NCBI GenBank assembly: GCA_018823705.1
Contig: JAHJHP010000012.1
Location: forward strand, 1-49,726
Length of the DNA stretch: 49,726 nt
Reading direction: 5' to 3'
Origin: Candidatus Omnitrophota bacterium
GTDB lineage: Bacteria > Omnitrophota > Gorgyraeia > 2-01-FULL-45-10
Under the pieces are notes generated by a model. The model did no database searches, was not told where the DNA came from, and saw only the letters and a program-made list of their open reading frames with translations. The translations under genes and the position numbers were made by a program. Of the stretch, positions 23,878 to 32,247 are shown one piece after another. The stretch's first letter is position 1. Every line of letters starts with the position of its first letter.

Positions 23878-24333
23878 GTGAGACTATTGACATATCTTTT
23901 GATAGCAGGATTACTACTTTCTTTAAGCGCCCCCGTTGTGCTTGCTCTCGATTCAGGTGATGATTCCGACGATGGTGGAAGCTCAGGCCTGGGCAGCGCT
24001 GTAATGGGAGGGTTGCTCGGCGGCGGGCTTGGCACCGCGATCGGAAGCGCTTCCGGAAACGCCGGTAAGGGCGCTATGATAGGCGCCGGTATAGGCGCTA
24101 TCGGCGGCCTTTTAATGGGCAACGCTAAAGATGCCGAGAAGAAGAGAGACAGGCAGTATAATAACGAGGCCCGGCGCGATGAAGAGAGGTATCAAAAGGA
24201 ACAGTATATGCGAGCCTCCAGTCCGGCTCAGGAACCGCAAGTCTTGAAGGACCGCCCGATCAAGAAGAAGATAGTGCGCCAGTACGATGCTAACGGCAAC
24301 GTGACCTCCGAGAGGGAAGTCCCTGTTAATTGA
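23878..24333 (+). CDS. secreted glycine-zipper protein, 151 aa
   Basis: Signal peptide at 1-23 (LLIAGLLLSLSAPVVLALD) followed by a glycine zipper (about 45-82: GGLLGGGLGTAIGSASGN...GAGIGAIGGLLMG), which predicts helix packing in or across a membrane, as in OmpA/Rickettsia 17-kDa-like envelope proteins. A charged linker leads to a tail with KKIVRQYDANGNV. The same kind of tail occurs in the second glycine-zipper protein 2 kb away. Start GTG at 23878 follows AAAGGAG. Envelope role unknown. Confidence 0.8.
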   Translation: MRLLTYLLIAGLLLSLSAPVVLALDSGDDSDDGGSSGLGSAVMGGLLGGGLGTAIGSASGNAGKGAMIGAGIGAIGGLLMGNAKDAEKKRDRQYNNEARRDEERYQKEQYMRASSPAQEPQVLKDRPIKKKIVRQYDANGNVTSEREVPVN

Positions 24334-24360
24334 TCCGGATACACTCAATAGTTATTTAAT

Positions 24361-24392
24361 GGCCCTCAAGCGCGGCGGAGGGTCATTTTTTT
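24361..24392 (+). terminator. rho-independent terminator
   Basis: GGCCCTC (24361-24367) pairs with GAGGGTC (24378-24384) across a 10-nt loop, followed by ATTTTTTT. It ends the glycine-zipper transcript. Confidence 0.85.
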
Positions 24393-24403
24393 AAAGGTGT
24401 TGC

Positions 24404-25897
24404 ATGATATCTAAAAAAGATCCCGATATTATAAGGGCATACCTGGAAGACAGCTCAAACCTTAAAGGTGGTTACGCCGATGAGGTCGTAATACCGGAAA
24501 ATATAGAAGAGCTTTCCAGATTTCTTAAAAAGGCTAATGCGGCCAAAGAACCTGTGACGATATCCGGAGGCGGCACAGGCACGACCGGCTCTCGCATACC
24601 GTTCGGCGGCGTTGTGGTTTCTCTCGAGAAGTTCAACAAAATAATAAGAATATCCGCGCCGGATATGTCCGCTGTCGTCGAGACAGGCGTTATCGTGGAT
24701 GAGCTCAAGAGAGCCGCTGATAAAGAGAATATGTTCTATACGTCTCACCCTACGGAAAGCACGGCATCGGTAGGCGGGACCGTAGCCACAAACGCTTCAG
24801 GGGCAAGATCGTTCAAATACGGATCCACAAGAAATTATATTAAAAGACTGAAGATGGTACTTGCAAGCGGAGAGATAGTGGACTTGTCCCGCGGGCAGGT
24901 TATGGTTTCGCGCGATGACCCCAGGGTCAGGTTGCCGGGTGGATCTGAGATTGGCCTGCCCTTACCGGCGTACAGTATGCCTGACGTGAAGAGCGCATCC
25001 GGATATTTTGTGAAGAAAGGCATGGATCTTATAGATCTTTTCATAGGACAGGAGGGGACTCTCTCCGTTATAATTGAGATCGAGATGGCGCTCGTTAAGA
25101 AGCCGGAGAAGATACTAAGCTCGTTCGTATTTTTTGACAACAATGAGAGTGCCTGGAATTTTGCGGTAGATGCGCGTGATATGTCAAAAAAGAAGCTTCC
25201 CAGATATACCGCCTCAGCGATAGACGCGTTGTCCATAGAGTATTTCGATTCGAATGCTCTCGATTTCTTGAAGGCAGGGAACGCCGGTATTCCGGCTTCT
25301 CGGTCGTGCGCAATATTCTTTGAGCAGGAAGTGGTCCCGGATAGAGATGAGGATGAGATCCTGAATGAATGGCTCGCTCTCATCTCGAAGCACGGGGCAT
25401 CGCTCGACGATACGTGGGTCGCCATGACTGAGAAGGAAGCTGAAAGATTTACGGGATTCCGCCATGCTATTCCCGAGGCTGTAAACGACCTGATCAGGGG
25501 GAGCGGTTTTCGTAAATTCAGCACAGATATCGCGGTGCCGGATGACAGGTTATTGGAGATGATGAAATTTTACACTGATGCATTGGCCCATCAAAAGATG
25601 CGGCACGTCATATTCGGCCATATAGGCGAAAACCACGTCCATGTTAATATATTGCCCGGATCCGAAGAAGAGGTGGCCCTGGCCGGAGAGCTTGTCTTAA
25701 AATTCGTAAAAAAAGGCGTATCGATGGGCGGCTCGGTATCCGCGGAGCACGGCATAGGCAAGATAAAGCATAAATACCTCGAAGAGATGTATGGAACTTC
25801 CGGGGTGCTTGCGATGTCTAAGATAAAGAAGGCGTTTGACCCTAACTGCATACTCGGGCTGGATAACATATTTTCGCGAGAACTGTTGAAATTATAA
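24404..25897 (+). CDS. FAD-linked oxidase, GlcD/D-lactate dehydrogenase type
   Basis: 497 aa. N-terminal FAD-binding domain of the PCMH type: VTISGGGTGTTGSRIPFGG (about 49-67) and STASVGGTVATNASGARSFKYG (about 119-140) bind the FAD pyrophosphate. The C-terminal FAD-oxidase domain carries the metal/substrate histidines in IFGHIGENHVHVN and SAEHGIGK. Such enzymes oxidise D-2-hydroxy acids such as D-lactate or glycolate. No separate iron-sulfur subunit (GlcF) is adjacent, so the electron acceptor is unclear. Start ATG at 24404 has AAAGGTG upstream. Confidence 0.9.
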   Translation: MISKKDPDIIRAYLEDSSNLKGGYADEVVIPENIEELSRFLKKANAAKEPVTISGGGTGTTGSRIPFGGVVVSLEKFNKIIRISAPDMSAVVETGVIVDELKRAADKENMFYTSHPTESTASVGGTVATNASGARSFKYGSTRNYIKRLKMVLASGEIVDLSRGQVMVSRDDPRVRLPGGSEIGLPLPAYSMPDVKSASGYFVKKGMDLIDLFIGQEGTLSVIIEIEMALVKKPEKILSSFVFFDNNESAWNFAVDARDMSKKKLPRYTASAIDALSIEYFDSNALDFLKAGNAGIPASRSCAIFFEQEVVPDRDEDEILNEWLALISKHGASLDDTWVAMTEKEAERFTGFRHAIPEAVNDLIRGSGFRKFSTDIAVPDDRLLEMMKFYTDALAHQKMRHVIFGHIGENHVHVNILPGSEEEVALAGELVLKFVKKGVSMGGSVSAEHGIGKIKHKYLEEMYGTSGVLAMSKIKKAFDPNCILGLDNIFSRELLKL

Positions 25898-25914
25898 AAA
25901 AAGTGATGTATGAT
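25886..25914 (+). promoter_or_regulatory. promoter of the second glycine-zipper gene
   Basis: TTGAAA at 25886-25891 and TATGAT at 25909-25914 with a 17-bp spacer, overlapping the end of the oxidase gene. The leader of about 75 nt contains GGTC-GGA-GACC (25941-25951) and AGCCA...TGGCT (25961-25975) hairpins. Confidence 0.5.
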
Positions 25915-25997
25915 TAACTTATATTTAAATATAAGGCCTCGGTCGGAGACCTCGGCACTTAGCCAACACTGTGGCTTAATAAACTTGGAGGTTTACG

Positions 25998-26738
25998 GTG
26001 AGGAATTTAAAGAAGATATCAGTGTATTTGATAATTATATTATTTACCTGTGATCTGTTGGCTGTCTTTGCCCATGGTCAGGATGATAATACGAAGAATG
26101 TATTGAAGCAGGGCCTTTTGGGAGCAGGCGTCGGAGCCATATCGTCTTCAGCGTCAGGTGGAAAAGCCGGCCAGGGCGCGTTGATCGGCGCGGGGACGGC
26201 AGTAATAGGCAGCGCGCTCTTAGATGCGATCACCGGCCCGTCAGCTTCTTCTTCGCCCGCGCGCAGAAGCGCTCCGCCACCGGACGATTATTACTACGCG
26301 GATTCGCCGCAGGACTATTACTACGAGGAGCCGCCGCAAGAGTCCGGCACTTCCAAAGTACTTAAGCAGGGACTTGTGGGAGCTGGAACCGGGGCTCTGG
26401 CATCCGGGATGTCAGGTGGTGATGCCGGAAAAGGCGCGCTTATAGGCGCGGGAACATCGGTTATCGGCGGCGCTTTATTGGACGTTATAACCGCGCCACC
26501 CCCGCAGAGAAGAAAGGTATACAGGCGCCCGCCGTCGCAGCAGTATCCACCGCAAGCTTATCAACAGCAATATCAGCCTCAGCCTTATCAGCAGCAGTAT
26601 CAGCCCGCGCCAGCGACTCAGGCGCAGAACATCAAGGTTTCAGATGAGATCGTAGGCTCGGGGGAGGGGAAGAAGAGGATCGTTAAGAAGTATGATGCCA
26701 ACGGAAAATTGGTGTCGGAAGAAGAGACATACTATTAG
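25998..26738 (+). CDS. secreted protein with duplicated glycine zipper, 246 aa
   Basis: Signal peptide at 1-27, then two copies of a glycine-zipper module about 48 aa long: VLKQGLLGAGVGAISSSASG...LLDAI near residue 35 and VLKQGLVGAGTGALASGMSG...LLDVI near residue 122. A Tyr/Asp/Pro-rich linker separates them and a Gln/Pro/Tyr-rich stretch follows (about 178-215). The C-terminus has KKRIVKKYDANGKLVSEEE, the same tail as the 151-aa glycine-zipper protein. The module duplication is recent enough to be obvious. Start GTG at 25998 follows CTTGGAGG. Likely an envelope protein; function unknown. Confidence 0.8.
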   Translation: MRNLKKISVYLIIILFTCDLLAVFAHGQDDNTKNVLKQGLLGAGVGAISSSASGGKAGQGALIGAGTAVIGSALLDAITGPSASSSPARRSAPPPDDYYYADSPQDYYYEEPPQESGTSKVLKQGLVGAGTGALASGMSGGDAGKGALIGAGTSVIGGALLDVITAPPPQRRKVYRRPPSQQYPPQAYQQQYQPQPYQQQYQPAPATQAQNIKVSDEIVGSGEGKKRIVKKYDANGKLVSEEETYY

Positions 26739-26740
26739 CA

Positions 26741-27665
26741 ATGGAAGAATTTAAAATATTTAAAGAAGTGGAATTAAAGGATCCTGTCATGATCGCCGGC
26801 TGGCCGGGTATGGGCAGCGTGGCGCTCGGGGTTGTGGATTATCTGCGCAGAAAGCTGGCTTCGGAGAAACTGGCTGAGATACACCTGGATCCGATGGCAA
26901 CGATAGATTCCGTAGTGGTGGAGAACGGCGTTGCCGATCTGCCGCCGGGGGCCCAAGAATACGCTGTATTACACGAAGAATCCGGATCTTATAATACTGG
27001 AAGGGGACTTACAGCTCGCGGGACTTCCCGGAATAGCCTTACTGAATAAAGTGCTGGATATGGCTGTAAAATTCAAGGTGAAGACCATATATACAGGAGC
27101 CGCGTTTCCGTTACCGATAAGCCACAAAGAGGACCCTGATATTTACGGGGCGGTCAATAAGAAATCGCTCTCACCGACGCTGTTAAAATTTGATATAAAA
27201 CCGATGGAGGCGGGCCATATATCCGGCCTCAACGGCCTTGTGCTCGGCCTTGCGAAGAAAAGGAACATAGACGCTTTCTGCTTATTAGCGACTATGCCTC
27301 AATACGCGATAAGCCTTCCCAATCCCAAAGCATCCGGCGCGATAATCGAGGCTCTTGAGAAGATATTGAATTTTATCGTATCGCTCGAAGAGATGGACGA
27401 TTATATCAGGGATATGGACGAGAAGATGTCCGCGATAGAAGACAAGGTTAAGGACGTTATGACGATAGATAATAAAGAGCTGCATTCACCGCCGCAGCCG
27501 CCGAAGAAGATCCCGGGATATATAATGGAGAAGATAGAGAAGCTCTTTCAGGAAGCCAGGAAGGATAAAACCAAGGCTAAAGACCTGAAGATAGAGCTGG
27601 ACAGATGGGACCTGTATAAGTTCTACGAAGACAGGTTTCTTGACCTTTTTAAAGATAGCCAATGA
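26741..27665 (+). pseudogene. PAC2-family protein, frameshifted
   Basis: PAC2 (proteasome assembly chaperone 2-like, COG2047-type) homologue. The first frame (26741 on) gives the family start with AGWPGMGSVALGVVDYL and IDSVVVENGVADLPPG; the second frame carries on with PKNTLYYTKNPDLIILEGD and the rest, including a C-terminal helical tail. The break lies at GGGGG, 26947-26951: dropping one G restores ADLPPG-PKNTLYY, the expected family sequence. So there is a single-G insertion, real or a sequencing error. The second-frame stop overlaps the next gene (ATGA), which suggests the gene was intact recently. Confidence 0.85.
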
Positions 27666-28906
27666 TAACGAGATATCCGGCGTTTAAAGCGATATTTATT
27701 ACGATCGTTTCGCTGGTCCTCGTGGCCGGCGCCGCAATATTCATCTATAGGTATCAGATCCTTCAATATTCCGCAGAAAAGGTAGTCAGAAAACTATTAC
27801 CCGATTATATCACCGTAGAAAAGATGAGCTTTAATCTCAGGGACAGCAGGATAGTCTTCAGCGCTTTCAGGATCATGAATCCGCCCGGATTTTCCGGCAA
27901 GTATCTGCTGGAAATAAGTGAGGCCGAATGCCGGTTCAGGTTGAAGGGCAAGAACATGCTGGAAGGATTCGAGGTGTTAAATCCTGTATTTAAGAAGCCT
28001 CTATTATCTATAGAGAGATTGGCCGATGGACGGACAAACCTTCAGGAGATGACGGGTTTTCTGGAGAAGAAGGGCCTCGAGACTAAGACCAAGGCGCAGG
28101 TAGGGGAAGTTAAACCCTCTGGTAAATCCGATGCCACGGGAGGTATAAGCCTGTCCGGAGTCGTGAAACTGCCCGAAGAATTCGTTATAAAAGACGGCAA
28201 GGTAGTCTTTCTGGATGGGATGGTATCTCCGGGCAGATATACGATAACGCTCGAAAATGTCAATGCAACTCTTGGTTTGAAGCTCGATAGCGCTTATACA
28301 AGAGCATTGAATGTCTCCACCATCGGTTCCGGCATGGTCAATGGCCGGCCGGATGAGACCATAAAATGGGATACAAAAATTGACCCCACTACGAGCGAGC
28401 TCACGATGTCGAACAGATTTAATGTCTCCAGGGTGGATATTACGGCCTTTGCGCCGTATTTTGATAAATATTCGCCTCTTACTTTCAGCAGCGGTTATTT
28501 CTCGGGGCTGCTTATATTCGATTTTGATAATGGCAGTATAGGTTCGACCAACGAAGTGCTGTTGTCAAAGATCTCATTTGAAGTAAAGAGGGGATCTGAG
28601 AACGCGCGATTTCTGGAGACTACGGTACCCGACCTGGTAAAATACTTCACTTCCTCGAGCGGCGACATAATGTTCGATTTTAAAATAAAGGGCCGGATGT
28701 CGGATCCGCAATTTTATCTGGGGCCTATCTCCAAACAGGCTGTTGCTTCGATGGCGATAGATAAGATCGTCCAGGCTCTATCGCAGGCGGCCAGGGAACA
28801 GGCAGACCCGCAAGCCGCCGCGGCGGCAGCCGGGAATAAGAGCGATATGGAGAAGGCCTCCGAATATATAGATATGTTCAAAGGACTGCTTAAAGAGAAG
28901 AAATAA
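27662..28906 (+). CDS. AsmA/DUF748-like membrane-anchored protein
   Basis: 414 aa. One N-terminal membrane anchor (about 9-28), then a long beta-rich periplasmic region of the AsmA type: ITVEKMSFNLRDSRIVFSAFRIMNP at about 50-75 and LLEISEAECRFRL. Late segments, GSIGSTNEVLLSKISFEVKR and DIMFDFKIKGRMSDPQFYLG, match the family's C-terminal pattern. AsmA-like proteins are thought to form lipid-conducting bridges to the outer membrane. The start overlaps the PAC2 stop by 4 bp. The C-terminus is a helical Ala/Gln-rich tail. Confidence 0.78.
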   Translation: MITRYPAFKAIFITIVSLVLVAGAAIFIYRYQILQYSAEKVVRKLLPDYITVEKMSFNLRDSRIVFSAFRIMNPPGFSGKYLLEISEAECRFRLKGKNMLEGFEVLNPVFKKPLLSIERLADGRTNLQEMTGFLEKKGLETKTKAQVGEVKPSGKSDATGGISLSGVVKLPEEFVIKDGKVVFLDGMVSPGRYTITLENVNATLGLKLDSAYTRALNVSTIGSGMVNGRPDETIKWDTKIDPTTSELTMSNRFNVSRVDITAFAPYFDKYSPLTFSSGYFSGLLIFDFDNGSIGSTNEVLLSKISFEVKRGSENARFLETTVPDLVKYFTSSSGDIMFDFKIKGRMSDPQFYLGPISKQAVASMAIDKIVQALSQAAREQADPQAAAAAAGNKSDMEKASEYIDMFKGLLKEKK

Positions 28907-28907
28907 A

Positions 28908-30122
28908 TTGGAAAAGATAGAGCGCAATTTTATTTGGTTAACGGCCGCTAATGTCACTAGCGGCCTTTTTACCGTCATCTTATTCATCTATCTGGCCAGG
29001 ACCCTTGAGGCCGAGAATTTTGGATATCTTTCTTATGCCGGGGCGATCGTATTTTACATATTTAATTTTATAGATCTGGGTCTTTCTACGTATGGTATCA
29101 GAGAGATCGCAAAAGATAGGCCTGAGGCGTCCGAGTACGTATCTAATATAGTTTCGTTTAAACTGATACTTGCCGTGAGCCTCTTTACGGGCTTTGTCAT
29201 AATATGCTCTTTGTCGCACCAGCTTCTTCTCGTTAAGATCCTGATGCTGGAGACGGCTCTCATGTTCTTTGTGTCGGCCCTTGCATCCGAGTGGGCATTT
29301 CAGGGCCTTGAAAAGATGTACATGGTATTTGTGTCGCTTGGACTCACGTCTTTTTTACAGCTTCTGCTGAGCGTTCTTATAGTGAAAAACCCGGGGGATC
29401 TGTTAAAGGTACCGCTCATCAACTTTTTCGCGTCGATACCTGTAATAGTATTCTTTTTGAGCCGCTTAAAGTTCAGGCTGCGTCTCTTTACGCTCGATAT
29501 AAAAAAGATACGGGTTTATCTATCGAGCTCTATCGTAATATGGTCGATATCGATCTTTGCCCAGGTGTATAATGGCCTGGATATAGCTATACTTGGTTTC
29601 TTCAGGCCGCCTCAGGAAGTCGGTTATTTCAGTGTTGCAAGGCGCATTGTAGGCGGCGTAACGCTTTTGATGACGTTTCTGGCCAGCGCCGTATTGCCGC
29701 ACCTGTCGTCCACATTTAAAGATGATATGCCGGGTTTTCGCCGGGGCACCCGTAAATTTCTGAAGATGTCGGGCATGATACTTGTGTTGATATTCGTACC
29801 CGTAATTTTATTCAGCAGCCAGATCATATCCCTGACCGTGGGAAACGAATACCTGCCGGCCAGCATGCCGTTAAAGATAATGATGATAGCTATCGTTCTG
29901 GTCACATTTAATCTGCCGTATTCAACCGGCCTGATCGCGGCGCGCCTGGAAAAAGAAGTTTTAAAACAAGCCTGCGCCAGCGCGGCCTTAAGCTTATTTT
30001 TAAATTTCCTACTTATACCAAGATATGGTATGATAGGCGCGTCAGTATCATTCTTTTTTGCTGAACTATTGGCGCTTATTTGGATCATTACGGTTTATAA
30101 TAATAAGATCCGCGCGAGATAG
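28908..30122 (+). CDS. Wzx-type polysaccharide flippase
   Basis: A 404-aa polytopic membrane protein with about 12 hydrophobic segments, of the MOP superfamily polysaccharide-synthesis transporters. Seen: the N-terminal block ANVTSGLFTVILFIYLARTLEAENFGYLSYA and GLSTYGIREIAKDR, which are characteristic of O-antigen/teichoic flippases. It would move undecaprenyl-linked glycans across the inner membrane. Start is TTG at 28908, one base after the preceding stop, with AAAGAGAAGAAA upstream. No glycosyltransferase cluster is adjacent. Confidence 0.88.
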   Translation: MEKIERNFIWLTAANVTSGLFTVILFIYLARTLEAENFGYLSYAGAIVFYIFNFIDLGLSTYGIREIAKDRPEASEYVSNIVSFKLILAVSLFTGFVIICSLSHQLLLVKILMLETALMFFVSALASEWAFQGLEKMYMVFVSLGLTSFLQLLLSVLIVKNPGDLLKVPLINFFASIPVIVFFLSRLKFRLRLFTLDIKKIRVYLSSSIVIWSISIFAQVYNGLDIAILGFFRPPQEVGYFSVARRIVGGVTLLMTFLASAVLPHLSSTFKDDMPGFRRGTRKFLKMSGMILVLIFVPVILFSSQIISLTVGNEYLPASMPLKIMMIAIVLVTFNLPYSTGLIAARLEKEVLKQACASAALSLFLNFLLIPRYGMIGASVSFFFAELLALIWIITVYNNKIRAR

Positions 30123-30141
30123 ATAAAAAAAGGGGGGGGAG

Positions 30142-30315
30142 ATGGCAGAGATATCAAGAACCGAATTTAAGGGAAAGCCGGTCCTGGTAATAAAAAGGGA
30201 CGCGGAAGATAAGTATCCCTTCAGCTTCGGTATGACCAAAGCGAAGCTAATTTTGGAAAACCTGGAAGAGATCAAAAGGTTCGTTGAAGATAATTCAAAA
30301 GAAGCGAGCGAATAA
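30142..30315 (+). CDS. hypothetical small protein, 57 aa
   Basis: ATG at 30142 follows a strong ribosome site (AGGGGGGGGAG). The product starts MAEISRTEFKGKPVLVIKRD and contains FSFGMTKAKLILENLEEIKRF, a compact alpha/beta pattern typical of a small domain of unknown function. It lies 19 bp after the flippase and 11 bp before the next membrane gene, so it is part of that operon. Confidence 0.75.
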   Translation: MAEISRTEFKGKPVLVIKRDAEDKYPFSFGMTKAKLILENLEEIKRFVEDNSKEASE

Positions 30316-30326
30316 CATATAGCCTG

Positions 30327-30650
30327 ATGCGTTTTTTAAACAGGCTATTCTTCTTTATAGGCTGGCTCTTATCGCCACTTACCATCTGGAACGACGTATT
30401 TATAAATATTCCATTGGCGTATATAAGCGCCAGCCTATTTTTTAAGATATTTCCCCGTAATTTCGCCTTACAGGTGATAGTCTTCTATTGGCTCGGTAAT
30501 GCCATCGGCTTGCTGATGATGTACGTTACAAGCCGCAATGTCCTGAAAGAGAAGCACCTTACCTTGAGGTCGATTTTGGTAACTCTCCTGATATACAGCA
30601 TCATCCTGCTTCTCCTGGACAAGTTCGTCGTGCTCCGTCCGGTCATATAG
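30327..30650 (+). CDS. hypothetical membrane protein, 107 aa
   Basis: Three hydrophobic segments (about 6-22, 46-66 and 82-98), no recognised family. The first segment begins at the N-terminus with basic residues (MRFLNRLFF), so the N-terminus probably faces the cytoplasm. It is the last gene before palindrome D and probably co-transcribed with the flippase and the 57-aa gene. Confidence 0.7.
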   Translation: MRFLNRLFFFIGWLLSPLTIWNDVFINIPLAYISASLFFKIFPRNFALQVIVFYWLGNAIGLLMMYVTSRNVLKEKHLTLRSILVTLLIYSIILLLLDKFVVLRPVI

Positions 30651-30676
30651 AAAACTCAACTCCCGTAAAAACTCTC

Positions 30677-30710
30677 AATAGTAGGCCGGGCTTAAGCCCG
30701 GCCTACTATT
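30677..30710. repeat. 34-bp perfect palindrome (family copy D)
   Basis: AATAGTAGGCCGGGCTT followed by its exact reverse complement, then TGTTTATAG. Shares the outer GTAGG/CCTAC with copies A-C but has a CCGGGC arm and a TTAA centre. It ends the upstream operon. Confidence 0.9.
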
Positions 30711-30723
30711 TGTTTATAGACTA

Positions 30724-30752
30724 TTGACAGATATACATTATGGGTATATACT
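30724..30752 (+). promoter_or_regulatory. promoter of the DUF134 gene
   Basis: TTGACA at 30724-30729, 17-bp spacer, TATACT at 30747-30752. Confidence 0.7.
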
Positions 30753-30800
30753 CATAATATAAGCTGTGGATAGATTTTGTAAACCGGGGGGTTTATGTAG

Positions 30801-31136
30801 ATGGCGATGAAGAAACAAGCCTCAAAATCAATAAAAAAGGGACGGCCTATTAAGGCCAGGATAGTCAGTAGAGAGCCCCGGACGAGGCAATTTAGCCCGC
30901 GCGGAACCATCGGTAGGCCCGGTTATAAAGTGCTGAAATTTGAGGAGATTGAGTCGATAAGGCTGATTGACTATATGGGCCTGGACCAGTGTGAAGCGGC
31001 GGCCTTAATGAAGGTCAGTCAACAGACGTTTTCAAGGGTCTTACGGAAAGCCCGAAAAGCGGTGGCAGAAGCCCTGATCCTGGGCCGTATAATAAAGGTG
31101 GCCGGGGGAGACTATAAAGTCGAAAAGATGGTTTAA
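30801..31136 (+). CDS. DUF134/UPF0251 DNA-binding protein
   Basis: 111 aa. A basic N-terminal tail (about 1-35) precedes a sigma-70 region 4-like helix-turn-helix: FEEIESIRLIDYMGLDQCEAAALMKVSQQTFSRVLRKARK, with QQTFSRVLRKARK as the recognition helix. This is the UPF0251 pattern; members often carry metal-ligand cysteines or occur beside iron-sulfur/nitrogenase-accessory genes, but here only one Cys is seen. Function in this genome unknown. It lies 1.2 kb outside the integrated element and has its own promoter. Confidence 0.85.
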   Translation: MAMKKQASKSIKKGRPIKARIVSREPRTRQFSPRGTIGRPGYKVLKFEEIESIRLIDYMGLDQCEAAALMKVSQQTFSRVLRKARKAVAEALILGRIIKVAGGDYKVEKMV

Positions 31137-31152
31137 ATGTCTTAAGTTAACA

Positions 31153-31181
31153 TTGACACCTCACACGTCCTGTGATATGTT
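31153..31181 (+). promoter_or_regulatory. promoter of the LAGLIDADG gene, possibly leaderless
   Basis: TTGACA at 31153-31158, 17-bp spacer, TATGTT at 31176-31181. The predicted +1 is at about 31188, the A of the start codon, and there is no ribosome-binding site. Confidence 0.5.
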
Positions 31182-31187
31182 TATAAC

Positions 31188-32030
31188 ATGAACAGAGATT
31201 TAAGATCAAGGTTACAACAAGAAGAACTGCGCAGATTGTATCTGATAGAAAAGAAGTCACTCGAGGACATAGCGCGGTTGTATGGGGTGTCCAGGGTAGC
31301 CATATGGAAGTACTGTGTAGCTGAAGGATTGGTAAGGCGCGGAAGGTCTGAGGCTAGATTAGAAGCCCAGAAAAAAGGTAAAGTTCCCCAGGGTTTCTTT
31401 GATATAAACGATAATTTTTTTAGTAATTGGTCCCCGGAAATGGCGTATGTTCTGGGGCTGATTGCCACAGATGGCTGCATTTCTAAATCAGGTACCGTAT
31501 CGCTCTGCATAAACGATAAAGATCTATTGGAAGAAGTAAGGCTGGTTATGGATTCCGAGCATAAGATATGCCAGTCGAAACATCAGGAAGGATTATATTG
31601 TTTTCACTTTGCCAGACCCCGGTTAGTTAAGGATTTGGCAGGGCTTGGAATTTTGCCCAGGAAAAGCTTGAATGTTAAATTTCCGGCAGTTCCAGATGCT
31701 TTTTTGAAGGATTTCATAAGGGGGGTTTTTGATGGTGACGGCTCAGTATATTTTGAGAAACGAAGCAAGCGATATCCCTTAAGAACGACGTTTGTCAGTA
31801 GTTCGCAAGAGTTCATTGAAAAACTGGAGATTACTCTCCAGCAACTAGGATTGCCCAGGAGGGTAATACATAAGCAAGGGACGAAGAATGGAACGCATTT
31901 TAAGATCAGGTATAGTCATGAAGACAGCGGAAAATTATTTAAAGTGATGTATTATGATGCCATAAATTGCCTATTTCTGGAGCGTAAATATAAGAAGTTT
32001 TTGGATGGTTTTGAGCAGGAAAGGAGCTGA
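31188..32030 (+). CDS. LAGLIDADG homing endonuclease with N-terminal HTH
   Basis: 280 aa. Residues 1-65 form a resolvase-like helix-turn-helix (SLEDIARLYGVSRVAIWKYC). Residues 84-97 (EMAYVLGLIATDGCI, acidic D95) and 174-186 (KDFIRGVFDGDGSV, acidic D182/D184) are the two LAGLIDADG motifs of a monomeric homing endonuclease. It is free-standing: no split host gene or intein is visible around it. Its site is about 300 bp left of the dif-like site, outside the provirus. It may be a selfish gene that exploits the termini or a neighbour of earlier insertions. The next gene starts 5 bp after its stop. Confidence 0.9.
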   Translation: MNRDLRSRLQQEELRRLYLIEKKSLEDIARLYGVSRVAIWKYCVAEGLVRRGRSEARLEAQKKGKVPQGFFDINDNFFSNWSPEMAYVLGLIATDGCISKSGTVSLCINDKDLLEEVRLVMDSEHKICQSKHQEGLYCFHFARPRLVKDLAGLGILPRKSLNVKFPAVPDAFLKDFIRGVFDGDGSVYFEKRSKRYPLRTTFVSSSQEFIEKLEITLQQLGLPRRVIHKQGTKNGTHFKIRYSHEDSGKLFKVMYYDAINCLFLERKYKKFLDGFEQERS

Positions 32031-32035
32031 TCGCA

Positions 32036-32242
32036 ATGGAAAATGATCTAGAAACCTGGCAAAAGCTTCACACGTTTTATATGTCTCAAGGATATCAGAC
32101 CAAGGATTTGGCAGCACACTTAAAAGTTTCTACGAGAACAATACAGAGATGGCTAAAAGGCAAGTCGCAGCCCAAGAAAAAATATTTGGAAATGATCAGA
32201 AAATACCTATGTGAGACCGCAAAAAGCAAGATACAGGACTAA
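32036..32242 (+). CDS. small helix-turn-helix protein, 68 aa
   Basis: HTH pattern at about residues 22-45: KDLAAHLKVSTRTIQRWLKGKSQ, of the kind seen in phage and transposon regulators. It starts 5 bp after the homing endonuclease with AAAGGAG upstream, so the two are probably one operon. It may regulate that gene or act at the nearby dif region; this is inference. Confidence 0.75.
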   Translation: MENDLETWQKLHTFYMSQGYQTKDLAAHLKVSTRTIQRWLKGKSQPKKKYLEMIRKYLCETAKSKIQD

Positions 32243-32247
32243 ATACT

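Noticed and set aside
25936-25976. Leader of the second glycine-zipper gene as a known riboswitch (for example c-di-GMP type)
   Set aside because: Only two short hairpins are seen; the conserved core sequences of known classes are not present.
31188-32030. LAGLIDADG protein as the integrase of the element
   Set aside because: It lies outside the 19-bp repeats and homing endonucleases do not catalyse site-specific integration between dif-like sites.
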